Part shown: positions 47,444 through 57,836 of the stretch, piece by piece
Numbering within the stretch: position 1 is the stretch's first letter
Layout: the number at the start of each line of letters is the position of its first letter
Source: Zygosaccharomyces rouxii
Taxonomy: Eukaryota; Ascomycota; Saccharomycetes; Saccharomycetales; Saccharomycetaceae
Assembly: GCF_000026365.1 (NCBI RefSeq)
Contig: NC_012995.1
Coordinates: 64,501 to 128,500, forward strand
Reading direction: 5' to 3'
DNA length: 64,000 nt
Program-made: the position numbers and the translations under genes
The notes under the pieces: generated by a model
The model's input: the letters and a program-made list of their open reading frames with translations, nothing else
Told to the model about the DNA's origin: nothing
Databases searched by the model: none

Positions 47444-48766
47444 ATGGCACCAAAGAAAAGAGTTGCAACTGAAGATCCAGTACCGAAATCTTCAAAGAAA
47501 GGTCGTAAACATGATGTCTTCGAATCTCAGGATATTTGGAAGAATTTAGACAGAATTAGAACTCAAAATGCGAAAGCGGGAAGTATCATACCGAATAGTT
47601 ACTTATTCGTACCCATCTTTAGCGATCCAGGTGATTATGAGCTCTGTATTAATGCATTACACGAATTCGTCGATTCTGGCAAGTTAAAACTACAATCGTG
47701 TGATGACTGTGTTATACCCGGCTATGTGTGCCTGCAAGATTTTAGCCTTATGGACTGTAGTCTAGTGCTTTCAATTTTATTTGGATACAAGAATAAGAAA
47801 TGGATCTCACCCAATAATTCCAAGGATTTTTTTACCATACCCAAAGGTCTCAACGTTTCAGGAACTTTCTACCTACCGTCAAGCTGTACCGGTTACAATG
47901 TCCGTACTGTTCCCACTTTACGTGAGTCTCAATTTCAAACTCATTACAATTTTAAGGAATACTACATCAGTTCAACGAGCCTTTCACAGATTGTTCAGAG
48001 TCTAGTGACCTTCTTTCATAGCATCAAATTTGGTAAATCTAGCAAGGTTACCTCATCCTGCTTCTCGAAAGCTTTGAATCAAATTTACCAAACGATGGAT
48101 TTAGGCGTAAAGGAACTACCATTTTTGGGAGAAGCTCTTTACAATCCTACAAATTTAACTAAAATTAATTTACCATCCATTGAAAAATCCAAGAATAATC
48201 TACAAAGTTACGCCCAAAAGTTGATCAAGTACAATGCTGCATTAGAACCATCATCGTCATCATCAAGCAAAAACGAAAAGCAGACAACATCTACACATTC
48301 CACCACTAGACAAAATACACCTAGTCGAACCAATAGCGGTACTGGCAGCAGCGTTAATACTACTACTCACGGATCCAGACCCAATTTCATGACACAGGAC
48401 CAAATCAAGCAACACTGTGTTGCAACTATCAAGGCATCACAAGAAGTAGTCAAAGCTAAATCACCCTACCAAATCCTAAAGACCTATGTCAAATGCCCAC
48501 GACAAGGCTACATCGATAAAGTTTACCAGAATTTAAACGATTTACGTGCTCAAACCAATTGTAACATAGTGGTTTTAAATCTAAACAATTTGCATGAATC
48601 TCGGCCTTGGTTTGACTCGTTAAACGTATCGAACTTTACCACTTATGCCCAACAACCTCATCCCTCTACGGTCAGGGTGGTAAGTATTGGTGGTATCGGT
48701 GAGCACGTCCAAAAGGCTCTTGAGCTTATCTACAAAATTCTACTACAGGAAAACGTACATGTGTAA
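47444..48766 (+). CDS. SNU56: U1 snRNP protein Snu56
   Basis: Snu56 is a yeast-specific U1 snRNP subunit that contacts pre-mRNA near the 5' splice site. The 440-residue protein shows two regions shared with S. cerevisiae Snu56: an N-terminal block with DIWKNLDRIR and a C-terminal block with NFMTQDQIKQHC, YQILKTYVKCPRQGYI and TNCNIVVLNLNNLHES. The C-terminal part, ending with PSTVRVVSIGGIGEHVQKAL, is a KH-like fold. The middle is a Ser/Thr-rich linker shorter than in S. cerevisiae (492 residues). The order SNU56, YDR239C-like, SEC26 matches YDR240C-YDR238C. Confidence 0.94.
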   Translation: MAPKKRVATEDPVPKSSKKGRKHDVFESQDIWKNLDRIRTQNAKAGSIIPNSYLFVPIFSDPGDYELCINALHEFVDSGKLKLQSCDDCVIPGYVCLQDFSLMDCSLVLSILFGYKNKKWISPNNSKDFFTIPKGLNVSGTFYLPSSCTGYNVRTVPTLRESQFQTHYNFKEYYISSTSLSQIVQSLVTFFHSIKFGKSSKVTSSCFSKALNQIYQTMDLGVKELPFLGEALYNPTNLTKINLPSIEKSKNNLQSYAQKLIKYNAALEPSSSSSSKNEKQTTSTHSTTRQNTPSRTNSGTGSSVNTTTHGSRPNFMTQDQIKQHCVATIKASQEVVKAKSPYQILKTYVKCPRQGYIDKVYQNLNDLRAQTNCNIVVLNLNNLHESRPWFDSLNVSNFTTYAQQPHPSTVRVVSIGGIGEHVQKALELIYKILLQENVHV

Positions 48767-49112
48767 CAGAATACCGTTGCATTTTTGCCGACTATACTGC
48801 GTTGTCGTTAATTCTTGGAATAAGGAAAGGTAAGGAACGTAAAGGAGCCTTGGCACGATTCGTATCACCCTAAGAAATGTTAGAGGGGGCTGAAGATGAG
48901 ATTAAAATCGGGTAAACCCTCAATATTTTACTTACTTTTTCCCTCAGAGTTTTAACTTACGGTGTTTTACATTACGCTTTTAAAATTGTACGCGATATTT
49001 CAGATGAGCATCTGAAACTTTAACTTTACCGAAGTAAAGAGAAAGAAAAAGACTGAAGAAGCAGGGAAGCGTTGATTCTCGAATCATTCCTCAGTGTTAA
49101 TTAGTGGTTTGC
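48767..49112 (+). promoter_or_regulatory. Region between SNU56 and the YDR239C-like gene
   Basis: About 350 bp with a GATGAGCATCTGAAAC stretch near 49002-49017 and A/G-rich DNA before the downstream ATG. No gene is seen. Confidence 0.35.
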
Positions 49113-52100
49113 ATGTTTAGCAGCAGCAACAATAGCACCAGTGGAGGCAACAAAGGTAAGAGGCGCTCCTTCTTTTTGTGGGGGAGCAGTGGTAGTTTAA
49201 GTGGTGGTCAACCTGCTACAGTGACGAATTCAAGTACAAATGGTAAGCCTAGTAATGGTAGTAATAGCAAGACTTCAACACGTCCTAGTAATCCCAAGGC
49301 ATCTCCTATGAAAAGTACATTGGATAAGAAACCTATTAACAATAGAAATCCATTTGTGCAGTCCGATAGACCTGCTACAATCAACCGAGGTAAGTCAGCC
49401 ACGGAGCTAAATAGCACACCTAGGAAACCTTCTTCAACATCGGAGAAACATAAAGTCTCTTCTCCCCACGATTCCACCACGGCTACAGGTGTAAGAAATA
49501 AGCATTCATCTTCTCGTCTGACCTCCAATGAAAAAAGCAGGGTTTCGTCTTCAACTTCACATAGGCATACTTCTTCTTCGCATACGACCTCTTCTGATAA
49601 AACAAGAGATTCGTCTTCTCACGGGCATACATCTTCTCAAACCAGTTCGCATCCTCACAAGCGGACTACGAGTTCGTCTGACAAGCAAAAATCATCAACC
49701 TCGTCAACCTCTTCTTCATCACCAAAGAAAGAGAGTAGTCGAGAGATTTCCTCATCTTCATCGTCTTTAAAGAAGGAACTAAATGAACCATTAGCATTAT
49801 CATCGTCGTCATCAGGTCAGAAGCCCCTTAGGGCAAGAAGACCTCCACCTCCGGTTGACTTAAGCGTTCTTAGAAACTCTATGAAACAAGTACCGGAGGG
49901 CAGACAACTGGAAGAAAAACCAGATTTGGAGGCAAAAGGTGTATTCCCGCCAAAACAGTTATCGGAGGAACGTGTTGTGGCTTTAAATTACGTGGAAAGA
50001 GGACTACCACCATCGACCCCACAAGATGTAAGGGGTGAACGAGAGGGAAAAGGTGAAGCACAAGTTAGTGGAAATGAGTTTAATCCAAAGCAACATAGAA
50101 GGCAAAGGTCAGAAGCTGAAAAATTCGAAGAAGAACTAGACTATTTCATAAAGGAACATAGCGCAGTTCAAGATAGCCCTATATCACAACGTGGAAGTTT
50201 CCCAGAAGAGGAGTTAGATCGTGAAATTGATTTGCAAAACGGCTTGGCTACACATTTGGACCCTGCAAAGGCTTCAAATAACGAGGATTTACTAGGAGGT
50301 CTATTGACGTACGTGGACCCTTTAAAGCTTCCTGAAGCATCACAACGTAATAGGGTAGCATCGCCGCCAAGATTAGCTTCGCCTCCTGTCATAAATCCAC
50401 TACCAAGTGTACAAACGGAGCCATCGTTGGAACCACCACCACCACTTCCACCAAAGGAACCGTTGGAACCATTAGCAGCCGTATATTCATCACCACTGCC
50501 GGCCTCTGGAACGGAGAGAAAATCTAGAGAATTGACTGAAACTGAAAAGCGTAAATCTGGTACATCAGCCACTGGTGATGAACAGGCAGATAGGTTCTCA
50601 TTCACTGATTCGTTAGCCGATAACTCTGTGAAAAGTGTTCAACAGGTAGCATTAGACGATACTAGGGGAGCCGCTCCAATTGTTAGTAATCTATCCTATC
50701 GTGATTCTATGGATGCTGCTACTTATGCAGATAATAACAACAGGATGTCGCGTACTTATACAAACAGTTTGGATAGACCACCTCTTATGAATGAATCTCT
50801 TCATCAAAGAGAAGAAGACGCTCCTGAAAATCCAATTTCAGATACTGCATCACTTGGAGAAATGGTTACGACGAGTAAACCTAGAACTGTGGATTCTGAA
50901 GAGATATTTTCTGCGAAGGATTTTGATCAAGACTCTGCAATGCAGCCTGTAGAAGCTAAAGAGCCACCACCACCAAGAAGAAAATTCAGAGTAGTGAACG
51001 AAGACCGTCCAACTTTTTATATGAATGGATTCGATGAATACTTGAACAAGGATAACGATGAGTTTGACGATACAGCAACCCACTATTCCATACGAAGCCA
51101 TGAAAGTGCCTTCAGCAAAGGGATTTCCACTGCTCCTAGTGAAAAGAGTAATACTTATGTCCCTACCAATCTCAATAACCAAAGTTTAGAGAACAACCCT
51201 GCGATCTTTGGTATAAGATCAGGGGTTGCCGGTTTAGATTCTGCATCGGAGAAAGATATTTTGAAGAGTGTGGTCAGCTCTTCGAGAACAAAGGCAGGTT
51301 CTATTTTCACGGGTCCCGGTAGTTTATCTAATCACCAAAGCACGAGAAGTAATAAAAGTAATAATAGTTCTACTACTGTCTCCTCCGGATCGCCTAAGCC
51401 TGATAAATCGGTGAGACTTGTATCTAGTTATGTGGAAGAATTAAGACTAAAATATTATAGGGCTTCCAACTTCTTACAGGCACCTCCCAATTTACCGGTT
51501 ACTTTAAAGCAGAAAAATAATTTGGTACAACCCAAAAATGTTAAAGTCAAAATTAGGACTAGTTCAAAACAAATTGGTATTAAACATGGTAGAGCGAAAC
51601 AAAAATTATTCACTTTGGAGACTACAGATGAAGATGCTAACGAAGATGGTACTCATAAGGCCTCTAGTAATAACAATAAGATTAATGTTGATCATACCAG
51701 AGAATTTCACAATTTGCTCAATCAAAAGGCAAGCCCCAGTAAAAGGACCGCACAAGACCACAGTCCCTCTAAGAGCAAAGGCGATGACGATTTGGAAGAG
51801 TTTTTACACGACATTCCCGGTGATGATGCTTATGACAGTGATGATGCCATGGCTCCATTGAGGGAAGGAGAAGATACTGCTGACGCAGATGTTTCAAGAA
51901 GCAACACGGTCAAGAGTTATTTCACAAAACAAGAAGAAAAACTACAACACATCAACAACAGTTCACAATACGAAAAGTTACCTACCAATATTAATATCCA
52001 GGACTATCTAGATAAGGACCCAATAAGTAAAACGGTATCGACTCAAAGTGGTAATTCTGGACTTAACGAACCTTTCTCCTACGGACAGGGGCTCCGCGTA

Positions 52101-52127
52101 GCCAATCCAGATTCTTCATCTGACTAA
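49113..52127 (+). CDS. YDR239C-like protein of unknown function
   Basis: A 1004-residue, mostly disordered protein. I start at the ATG at 49113 (MFSSSNNSTSGGNKGKRRSF), as the preceding codons in frame have no ATG. The first 250 residues are extremely Ser/Thr/His-rich and basic. Pro-rich SH3-ligand-like patches follow (ARRPPPPVDLS and EPPPPLPPKEP). The most ordered part is near residues 630-660, with PPPRRKFRVVNEDRPTFYMN, and near VRLVSSYVEELRLKYYRASN. It stands between SNU56 and SEC26, where S. cerevisiae has YDR239C, an uncharacterised protein. I assign it by position and general character; function is not known. Confidence 0.75.
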   Translation: MFSSSNNSTSGGNKGKRRSFFLWGSSGSLSGGQPATVTNSSTNGKPSNGSNSKTSTRPSNPKASPMKSTLDKKPINNRNPFVQSDRPATINRGKSATELNSTPRKPSSTSEKHKVSSPHDSTTATGVRNKHSSSRLTSNEKSRVSSSTSHRHTSSSHTTSSDKTRDSSSHGHTSSQTSSHPHKRTTSSSDKQKSSTSSTSSSSPKKESSREISSSSSSLKKELNEPLALSSSSSGQKPLRARRPPPPVDLSVLRNSMKQVPEGRQLEEKPDLEAKGVFPPKQLSEERVVALNYVERGLPPSTPQDVRGEREGKGEAQVSGNEFNPKQHRRQRSEAEKFEEELDYFIKEHSAVQDSPISQRGSFPEEELDREIDLQNGLATHLDPAKASNNEDLLGGLLTYVDPLKLPEASQRNRVASPPRLASPPVINPLPSVQTEPSLEPPPPLPPKEPLEPLAAVYSSPLPASGTERKSRELTETEKRKSGTSATGDEQADRFSFTDSLADNSVKSVQQVALDDTRGAAPIVSNLSYRDSMDAATYADNNNRMSRTYTNSLDRPPLMNESLHQREEDAPENPISDTASLGEMVTTSKPRTVDSEEIFSAKDFDQDSAMQPVEAKEPPPPRRKFRVVNEDRPTFYMNGFDEYLNKDNDEFDDTATHYSIRSHESAFSKGISTAPSEKSNTYVPTNLNNQSLENNPAIFGIRSGVAGLDSASEKDILKSVVSSSRTKAGSIFTGPGSLSNHQSTRSNKSNNSSTTVSSGSPKPDKSVRLVSSYVEELRLKYYRASNFLQAPPNLPVTLKQKNNLVQPKNVKVKIRTSSKQIGIKHGRAKQKLFTLETTDEDANEDGTHKASSNNNKINVDHTREFHNLLNQKASPSKRTAQDHSPSKSKGDDDLEEFLHDIPGDDAYDSDDAMAPLREGEDTADADVSRSNTVKSYFTKQEEKLQHINNSSQYEKLPTNINIQDYLDKDPISKTVSTQSGNSGLNEPFSYGQGLRVANPDSSSD

Positions 52128-52415
52128 TGAACTTTATATAACTAAACTGCAGAAAATTAATTCGTAATACAATTGAATATTCTATTTAATATCCTATTTA
52201 ATATCGGCTTTCTGGTGGGATTGTCACAATCATTCAATTAGGGTTACCCGCCCGGATGGCTTACGCGGTATGATATTTTTTTTTCTATCTCCAGGAGATG
52301 GAAGATCGAACAAGGTGGCAGGCAGAAGAATCCAAACAGGCGTAAACAAAGACCCTCGGATAAGTGAAAGGAAGGTCCCATTGAAAGAATCTGACTGCTA
52401 TTTTATTGAGAATTC
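52128..52415 (+). promoter_or_regulatory. SEC26 promoter with Reb1-type site
   Basis: TTACCCG at 52244-52250 is a Reb1 core about 165 bp before the SEC26 ATG, followed by a T tract (52270-52280). This is a typical housekeeping promoter layout. Two copies of TATTTAATATC lie just upstream (near 52181 and 52194). Confidence 0.5.
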
Positions 52416-55328
52416 ATGACTGTTGATCCGCAGCAACCGGCTTATACGCTGGTTTTTGATCCAAGTCGCAGCAATGCTAGTTATACAGTTGGTGAATTCC
52501 AAAAAGCTTTGGAGAGAGGATCTGACGAGGATAAGATAGCCACCATGAAGCAAATTTTAGTAACGATGCTTGATGGGAATCCTCTTCCTCAATTGCTAAT
52601 GCACATTATTAGATTTGTTATGCCATCTAGAAACAACAAATTGAAGAAACTGCTTTACCTTTACTGGGAAATTGTTCCAAAGCTAGATGAAGAAGGTAAA
52701 TTGAGACATGAAATGATTTTGGTCTGTAATGCCATTCAACATGACTTGCAGCATCCCAACGAGTACATTAGAGGTAATACGTTGAGATTTTTGACCAAAT
52801 TGAAGGAAACAGAACTTTTAGAACAATTAATTCCATCTGTGATGCCATGTTTGGAGTATCGTCACTCATATGTGCGTAAATATGCCATTTTGGCCGTTTT
52901 ATCTATTTACCAAGTGAGTGATCATCTGTTACCAGACGCCAAGGATATTATTAGCTCATTTTTGGCTGTAGAAACTGATCCAATTTGTAAAAGAAATGCA
53001 TTTTTGGGTCTAGCAGAGTTGGATCGTGAAGCTGCATTAGCATATTTGGAAGAAAACATGGCCGCCATTGAAGGACTAGAGTCCCTTCTACAAAGTTCCT
53101 TCGTGCAATTTATCAGAAGAGATGCAGTGCAAGTACCATCATTAAAACCTCAATACGTAGAATTGCTACTGGATTTGCTAGATTCTACTACTTCTGATGA
53201 AGTTGTTTTTGATACTGCATTGGCCTTGACAACTTTATCTGCCAATCCTTCGGTTTTGGCTAAGGCTGCAACTAAATTGATTAATTTGGCTGTTAAAGTA
53301 TTTGACAACAATGTTAAATTGATCGTCCTGGACAGAGTAGAAGACATCAATAACAAGAACCCAGGGGCCCTAGAAGATTTAACTTTGGAAATTCTACGTG
53401 TTTTGAACGCAGAAGATATGGACGTACGTTCTAAAGCTTTGAATATTGCTATGAATCTCGTATCATCAAGAAATGTGGATAATGTGGTTAAGTTATTAAA
53501 GAAAGAATTGCAAACTACTGTCACTAACAGTGATAAGGAAAAGTCTATGCAATATAGGCAGCTTCTGATTAAAACCATTCACACTGTAGCAATTAGATTT
53601 GTCGAAGTTGCCGCTAGTGTTGTATCACTTTTACTGGATTTCATTGGTGATTTGAGTTCTGTTGCTGCCAGTGGTATCATCTCTTTTGTCAAGGAAGTTA
53701 TTGAAAAATATCCTCACTTGAGAGAAGGTATCTTGTCAAATTTGATTGACGTTTTGGACAAAATAAGGTCTGCCAAGGCTTACCGTGGTGCACTTTGGGT
53801 CTTAGGTGAATACGCCGAGAGTTCTTCTGATATTCAGAAATGCTGGAAACACATCCGTTCTAGTGTTGGTGAACTACCTATTGTCCAATCCGAGTTGAGG
53901 AACAGATCTCAAAATTCTGAAGAAGAAGAGAAAGAAAAAGAAGCACTTAACCACAGACATGCAGGTCCAGTGATTTTACCAGATGGTACTTATGGTACTG
54001 AAACTGCATTCGATTTTACTTCTAGCGCTCCTGCTGAAGATCCTGATGCTAGACCTCCCATCCGTCGTTTTGTGCTAAATGGTGATTTCTACACAGCTTC
54101 CGTTTTGGCTAGTACAATCATCAAATTGGTCTTAAGATTCGAAAAAGTATCTCAAGATATCACTGTCCTAAATGCTCTAAAGGCTGAAGGGTTATTGATT
54201 TTGGTTAGTACAATAAGAGTGGGCCAAAGTTCATTAGTAGAAAAGAAAATCGATGAAGATTCTCTCGAAAGAATCATGTGTGCAATTACCATGTTGTTAG
54301 ATGAAGCAAACCCGGCTGAAAAGAGCTCTGAAAAGGAAATTCTAGATTTGGCATACTTGGACGCCACCAGATCCTCTTTCAAATCCCAAGTTGCCATTTC
54401 CAAGCGTAAGAATGCTCAATTATCTGCCAAGAACTTGACAAAGACCGCTGAGCCAATCGATAAATCTCTTATCTTCAGACAATTCACTCAAGTGGAATCC
54501 AACACCTCTAAAAGTGATATGATTGAAGAAGACCTGCAGGCGGCTATAAAGGGTGATTCCGAAAGACCAAACAAGAATTCAATCACTTCTAAGTTAAAGA
54601 AGATCGTTCCGCTAACAGGTTTCTCGGATCCTGTCTATGCGGAGGCCTATATTACCAATCACCAATTTGACGTTGTGCTTGACGTTCTTCTGGTAAACCA
54701 GACAAGGGAAACTTTGAAGAATTTACACGTTCAGTTCGCTACCCTTGGTGATTTGAAGGTGATAGATAAGCCACCTAGCACTAACGTTGTTCCTCATGGT
54801 TTCCACAGAATTACCACCACTGTCAAGGTCTCATCTGCAGACACTGGTGTTATCTTTGGTAACATTATTTACGATGGTGGTCATGGTGAGGATGCACGTT
54901 ACGTTATTTTAAATGATGTCCATGTCGATATCATGGATTACATTAAACCTGCCAAGACTGACGATGAAACTTTCCGTACCATGTGGAATGCATTTGAATG
55001 GGAAAACAAGATTTCTGTGAAATCTCAATTGAACAGCTTGCATGCTTACTTGAGAGAATTGACACGTGGTACAAATATGGGTATTTTAACACCACCTGAA
55101 GCATTAGGTGAGGAGGATTGCAGATTCTTGAGTTGTAACCTTTACGCTAAATCTTCATTTGGTGAAGATGCGTTGGCGAACTTATGCATTGAAAAGAGTC
55201 CGGCAAGTGGCCAAGTAGTAGGTCATGTCCGTATTCGTTCCAAGGGTCAAGGTTTAGCACTTTCGCTTGGTGACAGGGTAGCATTAATCGCCAAACAGCA
55301 TGATAAGGTCCAATTGACCCACATTTGA
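52416..55328 (+). CDS. SEC26: Coatomer beta subunit (beta-COP)
   Basis: Sec26 is the beta subunit of the COPI coat, which carries cargo from the Golgi to the ER. The 970-residue protein is full length (S. cerevisiae 973). An adaptin-like helical-repeat trunk covers about residues 20-560 (YIRGNTLRFLTKLKETELLE, YRHSYVRKYAILAVLSIYQV). An acidic linker (SQNSEEEEKEKEAL) and a C-terminal appendage domain follow, with DPVYAEAYITNHQFDVVLDV and PHGFHRITTTVKVSS. There is no intron. It follows the YDR239C-like gene in the same orientation, equal to YDR238C. Confidence 0.97.
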   Translation: MTVDPQQPAYTLVFDPSRSNASYTVGEFQKALERGSDEDKIATMKQILVTMLDGNPLPQLLMHIIRFVMPSRNNKLKKLLYLYWEIVPKLDEEGKLRHEMILVCNAIQHDLQHPNEYIRGNTLRFLTKLKETELLEQLIPSVMPCLEYRHSYVRKYAILAVLSIYQVSDHLLPDAKDIISSFLAVETDPICKRNAFLGLAELDREAALAYLEENMAAIEGLESLLQSSFVQFIRRDAVQVPSLKPQYVELLLDLLDSTTSDEVVFDTALALTTLSANPSVLAKAATKLINLAVKVFDNNVKLIVLDRVEDINNKNPGALEDLTLEILRVLNAEDMDVRSKALNIAMNLVSSRNVDNVVKLLKKELQTTVTNSDKEKSMQYRQLLIKTIHTVAIRFVEVAASVVSLLLDFIGDLSSVAASGIISFVKEVIEKYPHLREGILSNLIDVLDKIRSAKAYRGALWVLGEYAESSSDIQKCWKHIRSSVGELPIVQSELRNRSQNSEEEEKEKEALNHRHAGPVILPDGTYGTETAFDFTSSAPAEDPDARPPIRRFVLNGDFYTASVLASTIIKLVLRFEKVSQDITVLNALKAEGLLILVSTIRVGQSSLVEKKIDEDSLERIMCAITMLLDEANPAEKSSEKEILDLAYLDATRSSFKSQVAISKRKNAQLSAKNLTKTAEPIDKSLIFRQFTQVESNTSKSDMIEEDLQAAIKGDSERPNKNSITSKLKKIVPLTGFSDPVYAEAYITNHQFDVVLDVLLVNQTRETLKNLHVQFATLGDLKVIDKPPSTNVVPHGFHRITTTVKVSSADTGVIFGNIIYDGGHGEDARYVILNDVHVDIMDYIKPAKTDDETFRTMWNAFEWENKISVKSQLNSLHAYLRELTRGTNMGILTPPEALGEEDCRFLSCNLYAKSSFGEDALANLCIEKSPASGQVVGHVRIRSKGQGLALSLGDRVALIAKQHDKVQLTHI

Positions 55329-55645
55329 AGGTTAAATAATTGATTCGATTTTTATTTTTTTTCCAATTTTCTATTTTATATATATATAAGAAGAAATACA
55401 TGAACAAATTTTAGACGCCCAAGACGTAGAAAACAAGCCATCGATATCTTCGAGACAATTGAAAAACAATATTATATTATTAATTCAATTTCTTTTTTTT
55501 TTTAGAAAAAAAAAAAAACCTTACAGACACATTTTTTGTTCAGATTATTGTATACTAGTGTGCAATAACAGTACAGAGGAGGAGGGGAGAACAACACTAT
55601 AGATAAAAACGTTATACTAGTATGCTAGCGTATTTGTCACACAGT
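55329..55645. other. Convergent SEC26-RPS0 3' region
   Basis: About 320 bp of very AT-rich 3' sequence with T and A runs near 55492-55518 and a TATATATATA run at 55377-55388. These fit polyadenylation signals for both convergent genes. No gene is seen. Confidence 0.4.
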
Positions 55646-56404
55646 TTACCATGCAACAGCTTCGGTAGTTTCTTCAGCCCATTCGGTAGCCTCAGTTTGC
55701 TCTTCAGTGACTTCTTCCTTAGCTTCTTCTTCTTCAGTAGCGGCACCAGCGGTTTCTTCAGCGACTTGTTGTTCAATTTCTTCAGGGTTTCTGTAGAAGT
55801 ACAAGTCTGGCATGACGGACCATGGTTGAGTTCTGTCGACCAAGGCACCTCTTAGTCTCAAAACTTCTCTAGCCAACAAGTACCAGATCAAACCGATAGA
55901 GTGCTTACCTCTGTTGTTACATGGGATAGCAACATCCACGTATTCAGATGGAGAGTCCAAATCGGTCAAAGCAATGACTGGGATGTTAACGTAGGAAGCT
56001 TCCTTGATAGCTTGAGCATCAGATCTTGGATCGGTGACGATAATCAATCTTGGTTCCTTGAAAGAACGGGTGATGTAGTTAGTGAAAGAACCTGGGGTGA
56101 ATCTACCAGCAATTGGAGTAGCACCAGTGTGAGCAGAGAATTTCAAAACAGCTCTTTGACCGAAAGTTCTGGAAGAGATGGCAACGATATCTTCTGGGTT
56201 TGGAATAGCAGCGATGATTCTAGCGGCCAAAACCAATTTTTCCCAAGTTTTACCGACGTCAACGACGTTAACACCATCTGGTCTGGTCTTGAAGACGTAT
56301 GGTTCTTGGTGCACTTGAACGTTTCTAGCACCTAGGTGAGTGTTAGCAGCCAATAATAACTGCGCATCCTCCGTGGTCAAGTCAAAAGTAGCTGGTAGAG
56401 ACAT
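55646..56404 (-). CDS. RPS0: 40S ribosomal protein S0 (uS2)
   Basis: Rps0 (uS2, laminin-receptor-like) is a component of the small ribosomal subunit needed for 18S rRNA maturation. The 252-residue protein equals the S. cerevisiae length and is nearly the same over the first 200 residues ([40 protein letters not shown]). A Glu/Ala-rich tail ends the protein. The frame is uninterrupted from ATG to stop, whereas S. cerevisiae RPS0A and RPS0B both have an intron. A Rap1 site lies upstream. S. cerevisiae has two copies (YGR214W, YLR048W); this single gene has neighbours from both loci (SLI1/ZPR1 and FRE8). Confidence 0.98.
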   Translation of the reverse strand: MSLPATFDLTTEDAQLLLAANTHLGARNVQVHQEPYVFKTRPDGVNVVDVGKTWEKLVLAARIIAAIPNPEDIVAISSRTFGQRAVLKFSAHTGATPIAGRFTPGSFTNYITRSFKEPRLIIVTDPRSDAQAIKEASYVNIPVIALTDLDSPSEYVDVAIPCNNRGKHSIGLIWYLLAREVLRLRGALVDRTQPWSVMPDLYFYRNPEEIEQQVAEETAGAATEEEEAKEEVTEEQTEATEWAEETTEAVAW

Positions 56405-57836
56405 CTTTAATTTATTGTTGTGCTATTCCTTCTTGAGCTTGTCAACACACCTGAATTGACCAACTTTTAATATAGATAATTGACTACAATAATCAAACGT
56501 TACTACTACCTTCCGTTGCCAGAATGCCCGTACCTCTGCTCTGCGACTTTGGCGATGTCCAATTTTTTTTCAATCCTCTGTTTGCGTGGGGGGATCCAGA
56601 GGGAGATCCCAGGCGGGGCCAGCACGAGTGGTAGGCGGAGCCCAACGTGCCGTAGAACGATGTTGGAAGGAAGCTAGGGAGGGCTGGAAGGGGAGTCACT
56701 AGAGAGAGTTCTGCCTAGGGAATGTGTTGGCGTTGGCTCTCCCAGACGAATTCGGAGGGCGCTCGGTCGCGCGTTTAAACGCGTCGGAAAAAAATTACGA
56801 ACCGACGCAGGTTTTTGACAAAAAAAGTTCCAGGTATGTATGGGTGTCACAGTCACTTGAAACTTATCCAAAGCGTCATGTGATAGCTAAATGCGTGGAG
56901 GGTCTTACTGAGCAGTACAACGTTCTATACACTAATCAAGGGAACCGTCATTGTCCTCGTGCTCTGTGCATTCAGATTTCAAGAGCTAGCCCTTCATTGG
57001 CAGATGCCCTCGAGCCTAGCTTTCAAAAACTAAACTGCGGGTAGGGCTTACGTACGGAACTGTGATGAATGTCTGGGTAGCTACTAAAGCAAGGGGGGAG
57101 AGAGAGAAAAAAATAGCGACTAGCAATGAAGTCGATTCATATTAAGATCCCCGCTCCCTCCCCCTTCTCTATTGTGTAATATTGTAAAGCGCTAACATTA
57201 CAGAAACTCTCATCGTGCGGCGCTAGCAATGGCACGAACGGCTGAACAATAGAATAATCGTAATACGAGTACATAAGAGATACAACCTAGAACTAGACAG
57301 AACGGCGCAAGAAAAATTCACCAATAGTATTCCGTCTGAACCATTCTCATGCTTCTCCTACTTTAACTCCGCTCCTAAACACTTAGCTATACAAGCACAT
57401 TTGCATAGCATATTTGCACAGCACATCTGCACTCCATAAAGGATGCAGCCGAAATCGAATCCGACTACGGATTAGTAATTATGCCACTGGTGGTAGGGGG
57501 CCTCTATACGCAGCCTGGTAACTTCGCCATTATGTATATAGTGCACATCATCTCCATATCACATAATCTACCTCAACTTTTCATGTGACTGTTGAAAACC
57601 GCACCCAAAAGTTCGGAAATAGGGAAATTAGTGCAAAAGATCAAATATAGAGCTTCAAACATAGATCTTAACTCCTGAAGTATGGTCGGAATAATCCCTG
57701 AAAAGACAAGGACATAAGAGCAGAGTGGATCTCTTCACTGTTTCAAGAAAATAGATGCATATCTTCGCAACTCAAGAGATTATATTTTTGTAAGTATTAA
57801 GTGGGAAGTTGGCATCTTAATAAGCGGCAAATAGTG
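56405..57836. promoter_or_regulatory. Divergent RPS0-FRE8 intergenic region
   Basis: A 1.4-kb region with two characters. The part next to RPS0 (56570-56790) is GC-rich and includes the 14-bp palindrome CGCGTTTAAACGCG (56770-56783), with an MCB-type ACGCGT at 56779-56784. The FRE8-proximal part is AT-rich and holds CGCACCCA at 57600-57607, matching the Aft1 consensus YRCACCCR, 230 bp before FRE8. A long ATG-less frame at 56724-57041 is not annotated. No RNA gene is recognised. Confidence 0.5.
56834..56847 (-). promoter_or_regulatory. Rap1 site in the RPS0 promoter
   Basis: On the minus strand this reads ACACCCATACATAC, an excellent match to the Rap1 consensus used by yeast ribosomal-protein genes. 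It lies about 430 bp upstream of the RPS0 ATG, within the usual range. Only one clear copy is seen. Confidence 0.8.

Noticed and set aside
56724..57041. 106-codon open frame in the RPS0 promoter region
   Set aside because: It has no ATG at all, covers the Rap1 site and resembles no known protein.
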